NCBI GenBank assembly: GCA_038204185.1
Contig: JBBRDE010000155.1
Location: forward strand, 1 to 13,172
Length of the DNA: 13,172 bases
Direction: 5' to 3'
DNA from: Salmonirosea sp038204185
Lineage (GTDB): Bacteria > Bacteroidota > Bacteroidia > Cytophagales > Spirosomataceae
Position 1 is the first letter of the stretch; every line of letters starts with the position of its first letter. The translations under genes and the position numbers were made by a program. The notes beneath the pieces are model-generated. The model saw only the letters and a list, made by a program, of their open reading frames with translations, searched no databases and was not told the origin of the DNA. Below, in pieces: positions 1 through 4,645 of the stretch.

Positions 1-1
1 G

Positions 2-124
2 ACGCTTTACCACAACCAGTTGCTGCTCGACCGATTTATTTCAATCTTGCCACTGGGCGTTGAGTTGGATAAAAATGACCCCAAAGTCCGGGCACTTTAC
101 CGATTTGGCTGCAAGGCCGCTTAA
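2..124 (+). CDS. 3' end of an unidentified gene (partial)
   Basis: An open frame enters from the left edge and stops with TAA at 122-124, giving the last 40 residues of a protein. The visible tail is mixed in character, with a hydrophobic stretch (DRFISILPLGVEL) followed by a basic end (RALYRFGCKAA). I do not recognise the family. Codon use resembles the downstream genes, and no other frame stays open across the segment. About 108 bases separate its stop from the next start. It could be chance, because 40 codons is short. Confidence 0.5.
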   Translation, partial: TLYHNQLLLDRFISILPLGVELDKNDPKVRALYRFGCKAA

Positions 125-232
125 TTATTACCGAACCATTGCAAAATATATTAAAAGTTTAAAACATCGGTAGAAATGCCCGCAGGCTGCTTGATATTGT
201 AACGATACCCACATTGTACCTAAATAAAAAAC

Positions 233-1027
233 ATGGCTCTTCCGTCCCTTATGGCCCCGCTGATTCTAGCCGGAGGGCTTACTCTACTAGCCGCCTGCAC
301 CACTTCCACCCAGGAGTCCCCCGAACGGGAGGTGGTTTACCAGGTATCTACGATCGATGCCCTGTTGGCGGGAGAATTCGACGGACAACTCACCTACGGC
401 CAGGTGCGGCAGCACGGTGATTTTGGCATAGGTACCTTCAACGCCCTCGACGGTGAAATGCTCCAGCTGGATGGCGACGTATTCCAGATCAAATCAGATG
501 GCAAAGCCTACCGCGTGCCGGATTCTACTCGTACGCCCTTTGCGGCTGTCACCTACTTCGAAGCCGACACGGTCGTAGCACTTTCCGGCTCCCTCAGTTT
601 CGAGCAGCTTTGTGCCCGGATCGACAGCCTGATTCCTACCGAAAATAGCTTCTACGCCATTAAAATAGAGGGTGAATTCGACATGATAAAGGCCCGCAGT
701 GTACCCCGCCAAACCAAACCCTATATCCCCATGGTGGAGATCGTAAAAACGCAGCCCACCTTTGCCTATGAGCGGGTGCAGGGTACCCTGATGGGCTTCC
801 GTACCCCGCCTTTTATGAAAGGCCTCAACGTGCCCGGCTACCACCTGCACTTCATCAATCAGGACCGAACGCGCGGTGGCCATGTGCTGGCTTGCTCTTT
901 AGGTAAGGGTACCCTGTCGATTGACTATACCACCGGCTTTCACATGGTATTACCCAACTCAGACAGTTTCCATCGCCTGGATCTTACACAGGACAAGCAG
1001 GCGGAGCTGGAAAAAGTAGAGAAATAG
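233..1027 (+). CDS. Acetolactate decarboxylase, predicted lipoprotein
   Basis: Converts (S)-2-acetolactate to acetoin with loss of CO2 (EC 4.1.1.5), usually part of the acetoin/butanediol overflow route. The 264-residue protein covers the whole family domain from about residue 33. Zinc ligands are visible as H204, H206 and H217 in the YHLHF...GGH motif. E75 and R155 fall where the catalytic Glu and Arg of the Brevibacillus enzyme (recalled as E65 and R145, with zinc His 194/196/207) would lie under a constant offset of ten, so the active site looks intact. The N-terminus is a lipoprotein signal with a hydrophobic core and lipobox LLAAC, giving a lipidated C22. A strict Bacteroidetes surface-export signal after the Cys is not evident. 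The ATG at 233 is preceded by an AT-rich stretch without a Shine-Dalgarno sequence, as usual in this phylum. No acetolactate synthase gene is adjacent, so the source of substrate outside the cytoplasm is unclear. Confidence 0.93.
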   Translation: MALPSLMAPLILAGGLTLLAACTTSTQESPEREVVYQVSTIDALLAGEFDGQLTYGQVRQHGDFGIGTFNALDGEMLQLDGDVFQIKSDGKAYRVPDSTRTPFAAVTYFEADTVVALSGSLSFEQLCARIDSLIPTENSFYAIKIEGEFDMIKARSVPRQTKPYIPMVEIVKTQPTFAYERVQGTLMGFRTPPFMKGLNVPGYHLHFINQDRTRGGHVLACSLGKGTLSIDYTTGFHMVLPNSDSFHRLDLTQDKQAELEKVEK

Positions 1028-1562
1028 ACCGGGCATCACTGGATGATTTGCCTTACGTTTTGTTGCCCCATTCGTATTAAACCACGACTAAGTAAAGGCA
1101 TCTAATTCGTATAACAAGCTCATCCAAGCCATGAAAACGAACCCCACCACCGCCCAGTACAGCGTTCAGAAAACGCCCCGGGATCAGAAAGAGAAAATTT
1201 GTACCGCTGAACCTTTCGAAGAACTTATTCGGAGGTACTGCTACGTGAAAATGCTGAGCTGAAAATCTTCACTCAATAAGGGTACGACAGTGACCGACTG
1301 CGCCCGGGCTTGCCATGCCATCGGCAGCCCAACGAACATGGATAAGTACCGCCGCAGGAAATAAGCCACCTAATTGGAGTTAGGGGCCGGGTATAGAAAG
1401 TAGTTCCGGCTGTGAGAACCTTCAGAATTGCACAGATTCCCATTCGGTTAGTAATGCGAATTCAGCGCTTATCCGGAGGGCTGAAAAAAAATCAGCAGTA
1501 CCTATTTGAGTAGAAATCTGGATTTACAGTCTGTTTTCTGTATAAATCAATGTTCTTACACC
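1028..1562. other. Gene-poor gap of 535 bases
   Basis: No convincing gene, RNA or terminator is seen here. The only coding-like stretch is the short frame at 1131-1364, listed separately. Just before the esterase there is an A-rich run followed by TACCTATTTG (about 1499-1508), which resembles a loosely spaced Bacteroidetes -7 element and might be the esterase promoter. No matching upstream box is clear. Confidence 0.5.
1131..1364 (+). pseudogene. Doubtful short frame broken by one in-frame TGA
   Basis: An ATG at 1131 opens 43 codons ending at TGA 1260-1262. The same frame then stays open for another 33 codons to TAA 1362-1364. The peptide is charged and rich in Lys, Arg and Glu (for example FEELIRRYCYVKMLS before the TGA and YRRRK at the end). 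In another frame, LLRENAELKIF overlaps the TGA region. A charged helix of this kind could come from a decayed IS3-type transposase OrfA, but I cannot recognise a family. It may be a decayed gene fragment or non-coding DNA. Confidence 0.22.
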
Positions 1563-2339
1563 ATGCATCTAAAAATAGCCCTGCTTCTGGGTCTTACTTT
1601 GACGGCCCTGCTCCGCCCCGATCCTGTCAAGCTGTACCTCATCGGTGATTCCACCGTCAAAACCGGCTCGGGGGTGGGACAAAATGGCCAATGGGGCTGG
1701 GGTAGCGTGTTGGCAGAACATTTTGATACGACCCGGATAAAAATTCACAACCATGCCATCGGGGGCAGGTCCAGTCGAACTTTTGTGAGCGAAGGACACT
1801 GGGACACAGTTCTTTCCCAACTCAAGCCGGGTGACTACCTGCTCATTCAGTTTGGTCACAACGATTCGAGTCCCGTAAACGACACGCTGCGCGCCCGGGG
1901 TACCATCCGGGGCATTGGGGAAGAAACCGAAGAAATTGACAACCTCATTACCCACAAGCACGAAATTGTCCATACCTACGGCGGGTACCTGCGTAAGTTC
2001 ATCGACGAAGCGAAGGCCCAAGGCGCCATCCCGATTGTCTGCTCGCCGATTCCGCGGAATAGCTGGAAAGAATCGCCACGCCGTATCGTCCGCCCCGAAG
2101 ACAGCTACCCACAGTGGGCGCGGGCCGTCGCCCAATCCCGGGGCGCTTACTTCATTGACCTCTACGAATTAGTAGCCACCGAGTACGACCGCAGTACCCC
2201 CACACTGGTCAAGCAGCAGTACTTCACTACCCTGGACGATACGCACACGGCCCTGGCCGGCGCCGAGCTCAACGCTAAAATGGTGGTCAAGGGGATTGAG
2301 TCGTTGAAGAAATGCGGGTTGAGGGGGTACCTTCGGTAG
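1563..2339 (+). CDS. Secreted SGNH-type rhamnogalacturonan acetylesterase
   Basis: Predicted to remove acetyl groups from the rhamnogalacturonan backbone of pectin (carbohydrate esterase family 12, EC 3.1.1.86). The ATG at 1563 is preferred over an upstream in-frame TTG at 1506 because it gives a 258-residue protein beginning directly with a signal peptide (MHLKIALLLGLTLTALL). All SGNH blocks are visible: the nucleophile S30 in GDSTV, the oxyanion Gly in GGRSSR (residues 67-72), N100 in GHND, and the acid/base pair D225 and H228 in DDTH near the C-terminus. The WGWG segment after block I is typical of the RhgT/YesY group. The length suits a single-domain enzyme. No SusC/SusD or glycoside hydrolase genes lie beside it, so it does not sit in a visible polysaccharide utilisation locus here. 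Exact substrate is inferred from family resemblance. Confidence 0.87.
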   Translation: MHLKIALLLGLTLTALLRPDPVKLYLIGDSTVKTGSGVGQNGQWGWGSVLAEHFDTTRIKIHNHAIGGRSSRTFVSEGHWDTVLSQLKPGDYLLIQFGHNDSSPVNDTLRARGTIRGIGEETEEIDNLITHKHEIVHTYGGYLRKFIDEAKAQGAIPIVCSPIPRNSWKESPRRIVRPEDSYPQWARAVAQSRGAYFIDLYELVATEYDRSTPTLVKQQYFTTLDDTHTALAGAELNAKMVVKGIESLKKCGLRGYLR

Positions 2340-2393
2340 CACAAAAATCCCTACCCTACCCCAAATCCCCCAAACTTTTGCTTACTTTGAAAT

Positions 2394-2413
2394 CCCGGTG
2401 CTACAAAACCGGG
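2394..2413 (+). other. Small hairpin ahead of the ATPase gene
   Basis: CCCGGT at 2394-2399 pairs with ACCGGG at 2408-2413 across an eight-base loop, 28 bases before the ATG at 2441. There is no T-run after it, so it is not an obvious terminator. Just upstream, CTTACTTTG (about 2381-2389) resembles a -7 element one base short of the TAnnTTTG consensus. The role is unknown and it may be chance. Confidence 0.3.
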
Positions 2414-2440
2414 AGGTACCCTACCCACCGAACCCCACCC

Positions 2441-2551
2441 ATGAACAAACAGGAACTCATAAGTACCCTCAAAGCCCTCGATACGCTCAACGCTGAGCAG
2501 AAAGCCTACCTCATCGACCTCGTCCCCAACTCTCAATCTGGCTATTGGTAG
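2441..2551 (+). pseudogene. Detached N-terminal piece of the HerA-like ATPase
   Basis: The ATG at 2441 starts 36 codons and ends at TAG 2549-2551. The first 28 residues (MNKQELISTLKALDTL and on to AYLIDLV) form an amphipathic helix that reads as a natural protein start. If one C is removed from the CCCC run at 2524-2527, the frame continues as PTLNLAIGSYEDDIPAALNL straight into the ATPase downstream, giving one 403-residue protein. This piece therefore looks like the true beginning of the next gene, separated by a +1 frameshift (mutation, sequencing error, or programmed shift), and not an independent peptide. Confidence 0.6.
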
Positions 2552-2576
2552 CTACGAGGATGACATACCGGCTGCG

Positions 2577-3653
2577 TTGAACCTCAACGGTAGGGATATA
2601 TCCAATACTCAAATCCTTATCGCGGGTACCACGGGCTCGGGCAAATCCAACCTACTGGCGGTGTTGATCAACGAAATAAGAAGCCTGTCCATTGATAGTA
2701 CCTACCCCGTCAGTTTCCTGCTTTTCGACTACAAAGGTGAATTTTCCGACCCCGCTAATAATGCGTGGCGGGAACTTTTTGAGGTAGACCGTACCGCCAT
2801 CCTCGACCCCATTACGGCACCGCTGCCGTTTTCACCTTTCAAGGATTTTACCGGCCGTACCCAGAACGAAATCAACCTTTATTCTACTGAACTGGCCAAT
2901 GCGCTCTGCGCCATCGACAACGCGCGCATCAGTGCCAACATGAGCAACCGGCTATCGGAAGCAATAATTAACGCCTACAAGCGTACACGAAATCTGCCGA
3001 TAACTTTTGATCTTGTCCTGAATGAGTACACCGCCCTACAACCTGATAAGGAAAAGGACAAAGACGACAGCATCAAGTCGGTTTTTAAACAACTGATCCG
3101 CAATAACCTCTTCACCCCCGACGATCGCATTGACCTCATTAAGGATAGCTACATCATCAAGATGGACTCTTTTCCGAAGGATGGCCCCGTGGCCAAGGCG
3201 ATTGTGTACTTCATTGTTTCCAAACTTAACACTATTTATGAGCGTCTTCCCAAGCAGGCAATGGACGAAAACGGCGTCGAACTCAGGCATTTCACCATCA
3301 TCGATGAGGCTCACTACATGCTCGGTTTCGACAACAAGCCTCTCCGCGATCTGATTGCCGTCGGACGGAATAAAGGGCTATCGATCATCCTGGCTACCCA
3401 AAACATGGACAGCTACAAAAGCGACCACTTCGATTTCTACGCCAACGCTCAGTACCCGCTGATTATGAAGCAGCAATCCATCAATGACAGCGTCATTAAA
3501 GATTTGTTTGGAGTAGCGGGTAAGGAGTTGCAGGAAATACGGGAAGCCATTTCGGGCTTGCAAAAAGGGGAGTTGATCATCAAAGATACCACCGCTATTC
3601 AGCTGGGTATGGGGAAGAAGTTTAAGAAAATTCGAGTACGACATTTGATTTGA
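2577..3653 (+). CDS. HerA/FtsK-type P-loop ATPase (DUF87-like)
   Basis: A DNA-motor-type ATPase of the HerA/FtsK superfamily. As an isolated frame it begins at TTG 2577 and has 358 residues. Walker A is GTTGSGKS at residues 17-24, Walker B is FTIIDEAHYML with D243 and E244, and a sensor-like ILATQN follows the conserved GRNKGLS loop. The C-terminus holds a short basic beta segment. Upstream, the same frame is open back to a stop at 2460 but has no ATG. The 19 codons before TTG 2577 (reading NLAIGSYEDDIPAALNL) look like genuine protein, so the real gene very likely starts at ATG 2441 and carries a frameshift near 2524-2528. Members of this superfamily act in DNA repair (with NurA), plasmid transfer and several phage-defence systems. 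No nuclease or modification partner is adjacent, so the role remains open. Confidence 0.82.
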   Translation: MNLNGRDISNTQILIAGTTGSGKSNLLAVLINEIRSLSIDSTYPVSFLLFDYKGEFSDPANNAWRELFEVDRTAILDPITAPLPFSPFKDFTGRTQNEINLYSTELANALCAIDNARISANMSNRLSEAIINAYKRTRNLPITFDLVLNEYTALQPDKEKDKDDSIKSVFKQLIRNNLFTPDDRIDLIKDSYIIKMDSFPKDGPVAKAIVYFIVSKLNTIYERLPKQAMDENGVELRHFTIIDEAHYMLGFDNKPLRDLIAVGRNKGLSIILATQNMDSYKSDHFDFYANAQYPLIMKQQSINDSVIKDLFGVAGKELQEIREAISGLQKGELIIKDTTAIQLGMGKKFKKIRVRHLI

Positions 3654-3677
3654 AGTCAATACGAAAGGTAACATATC

Positions 3678-3707
3678 ATTTCCCGCAGTAGTAGGACTAT
3701 CACATCA
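3678..3707 (-). repeat. Relic copy of the group I intron 3' end
   Basis: This 30-base segment matches 3801-3830 with two mismatches (28 of 30). The matching part of the intron is its J8/7 - P7 3' strand - P9 region, including the ATAGTCC core. Here it lies between the ATPase stop and the tRNA terminator and is not followed by a tRNA 3' exon. It therefore cannot be a working splice site for this tRNA and looks like debris of a second intron copy. Confidence 0.7.
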
Positions 3708-3714
3708 AAACATA

Positions 3715-3744
3715 AAAGCCCTCAGCATTACTGCCGAGGGCTTT
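3715..3744 (-). terminator. Terminator hairpin after the split tRNA gene
   Basis: AAAGCCCTC at 3715-3723 pairs perfectly with GAGGGCTTT at 3736-3744. On the minus strand the stem begins seven bases after the tRNA discriminator base and is followed by TTTTATGTTTT, fitting intrinsic termination. It may also stop + strand reading from the ATPase gene. Confidence 0.75.
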
Positions 3745-3800
3745 CAAACTGTGGGCCCACCAGGGCTCGAACCTGGGACCACCTGATTCACTTTCCTCCG

Positions 3801-3830
3801 ATTTCCCGGAGTAGTAGGACTATCTCATCA
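3801..3830 (-). repeat. Intron-internal copy of the 30-bp repeat
   Basis: This is the functional copy, covering J8/7, the P7 3' strand and the start of P9 in the intron. It matches 3678-3707 at 28 of 30 positions in the same orientation, 123 bases apart. Together the two copies flank the tRNA 3' exon and its terminator. Confidence 0.8.
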
Positions 3831-3842
3831 CCCGTCCCTCGT

Positions 3843-3863
3843 GGGAGGGGTTGGGGTGGGGGG
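3843..3863 (+). other. G-quadruplex-type G-tract cluster opposite the intron core
   Basis: The + strand has four runs of three to six G (3843-3845, 3847-3850, 3853-3856, 3858-3863) separated by one or two bases, a textbook quadruplex motif. The intron RNA is the C-rich complement, and part of it forms the proposed P3 3' strand and P8. Any quadruplex would form in DNA or in antisense RNA. Its significance is unknown. Confidence 0.45.
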
Positions 3864-3999
3864 CGTTGGTAGGGGCGTATTGGTAAGTCATCCTCACCCC
3901 TTAGTCTCTGCACCTTCCAGACTACAAAAAATGACCTTTGTCTGGCTTGGCTCAGGATTGCCATCGGCACTACCCGGAAGGTTTCCCTGAATTAACCCC

Positions 4000-4434
4000 C
4001 TACACATCCGCTGATTCCTCAGCGGAGGCACCGCGCAAAATCCGTTGAACGCCTGGAATGAAAAGTTCAGGATTATGTTCTTCTGCGTGGCAGTTAGAAC
4101 AAAGCAAAACGCATTTTTTGGCTTCCTCCAAAATCAAGCCCCATTTCTTATTAGAAAGGACTCTCATATCCAACTTGAACTTCTTCAAGTTGGCATCCAC
4201 ATGGTGAAAGTGTAAAGCCGATAAATTACGATCATACCCGCACTTGGCACATCCTCCGCCCATTAAACGAATCAACTCCGTCTTTCTTTTCAACGACCGC
4301 AAGGTCTGAGAAAAATAGGTGTTGGTTTGTTCTTTTATTCTATAATAGTGCCCTTTCTGTTTACAAGCATTGGAACAATACTTAACTTTCTGGCCACTGA
4401 TTGCAGACTGGCAAACGATGCATTGTCTTTCCAT
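4000..4434 (-). CDS. Intron-encoded HNH homing endonuclease
   Basis: A 144-residue HNH nuclease predicted to cut intronless copies of the target tRNA gene and so promote intron homing. An N-terminal zinc knuckle has C5, C8, C20 and C24. The HNH domain shows C62 and C65, the HFHH core (H75, H77, H78), and C112, C115, H116 and H120 in the LCSNCHAEEH segment. A Lys/Arg-rich linker (residues 46-51) lies between. ATG 4434 is preferred because the zinc motif follows at once. An in-frame TTG at 4443 would add three residues. The gene begins 22 nt after the 5' splice site, and its final residues (RGASAEESADV) are encoded by bases that also form the intron P1 3' strand, guide sequence and P2. Base composition is clearly richer in A and T than the neighbours, suggesting transfer. 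Expression probably comes from the pre-tRNA transcript. Confidence 0.92.
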   Translation of the reverse strand: MERQCIVCQSAISGQKVKYCSNACKQKGHYYRIKEQTNTYFSQTLRSLKRKTELIRLMGGGCAKCGYDRNLSALHFHHVDANLKKFKLDMRVLSNKKWGLILEEAKKCVLLCSNCHAEEHNPELFIPGVQRILRGASAEESADV

Positions 4435-4518
4435 TATGTTCAAAGAACTTGGCCCGATGAGTCAGGTGCTCTAACCGACTGAGCTATAGGCCCGGACTCT
4501 AAAATAGAGTTTGGACTG

Positions 4519-4549
4519 CAAAAATAGGCGTTCCGATCCTTATCACCAA
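4519..4549 (-). promoter_or_regulatory. Promoter of the split tRNA gene
   Basis: On the minus strand TATTTTTG (4526-4519) matches the Bacteroidetes -7 consensus TAnnTTTG exactly. TTG at 4549-4547 lies 20 bases upstream, in the expected place for the -33 element. Transcription would start roughly ten bases before the first tRNA base at 4493 and would cover both exons and the nuclease gene. Confidence 0.7.
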
Positions 4550-4645
4550 GCCTGGTGTTGATTTGTTGATGAGTTTATTTGTTTATTTGTAGTCCTCAGT
4601 CTCCCAGATCAACCATTACTTGAATCAACCAATCAACACTTCCCT

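Larger units (their letters stand above)
3789..4456 (-). ncRNA. Group I intron (IC3-like) in the tRNA anticodon loop, with HNH gene in L1
   Basis: A 668-nt self-splicing-type intron: the 5' exon ends in U (4457) and the intron ends in G (3789). P1 pairs exon CAU plus intron CG with CGGUG (4033-4029), with the U.G pair at the splice site. P2 is CCGCUGA/UCAGCGG with a GGAA loop (4025-4008). P3 is tentatively GGGGUU (3999-3994) with AACCCC (3852-3847). P4 is UCAGG (3990-3986) with CCUGA (3956-3952). P6a is CCAGAC/GUCUGG. P7 is GACUA (3906-3902) with UAGUC (3822-3818). P8 is UCCC/GGGA around 3846-3835, and P9 CUCCG/CGGAG lies near 3811-3796. The core words AATCCTGAGCCAAGCC and GTGCAGAGACTA are hallmarks of tRNA introns of subgroup IC3. 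The site after CAU is the one used by the Azoarcus tRNA-Ile intron. An extra hairpin (GUGAG/CUUAC, about 3897-3883) sits between R and P3'. Confidence 0.93.
3752..4493 (-). tRNA. tRNA with CAU anticodon, split by a group I intron (probable tRNA-Ile2)
   Basis: The 5' exon (4493-4457, 37 nt) and 3' exon (3788-3752, 37 nt) join into a complete 74-nt cloverleaf. The acceptor arm GGGCCTA pairs with TGGGCCC, followed by discriminator A. The D arm is GCTC/GAGC, the anticodon stem CCTGA/TCAGG has loop CTCATAA, and the T arm is CCAGG/CCTGG with loop TTCGAGC. CCA is not encoded. The intron sits directly after the anticodon CAU. G1-C72 pairing excludes initiator tRNA. The C4-G69 and C5-G68 pairs agree with what is known of lysidine synthetase recognition, favouring the minor tRNA-Ile that reads AUA, and the acceptor resembles common tRNA-Ile(GAU) genes. 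Elongator tRNA-Met remains possible. Confidence 0.93.

Noticed and set aside
1506..1562. TTG start adding 19 residues to the esterase
   Set aside because: The added residues would bury the signal peptide that starts exactly at ATG 1563.
1569..2135. Long open frame (188 codons) on the minus strand across the esterase gene
   Set aside because: It is antisense to a gene with all SGNH motifs, and its translation shows no recognisable domain. Such shadows are common in GC-rich genes.
3752..3788. Isolated tRNA 3' half, at first taken as an attachment-site fragment left by an integrated element
   Set aside because: The matching 5' half lies at 4493-4457 on the same strand, and the two halves form a perfect cloverleaf with a group I intron between them.
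3678..3830. Possible CRISPR-like or transposon direct repeat (two 30-bp copies 123 bases apart)
   Set aside because: Only two copies exist, and one is fully explained as the conserved J8/7-P7-P9 segment of the group I intron. No array, leader or cas gene is present.
3788..3970. Minus-strand frame of 60 codons downstream of the HNH gene
   Set aside because: It lies wholly in the catalytic core of the intron, which is structural RNA.
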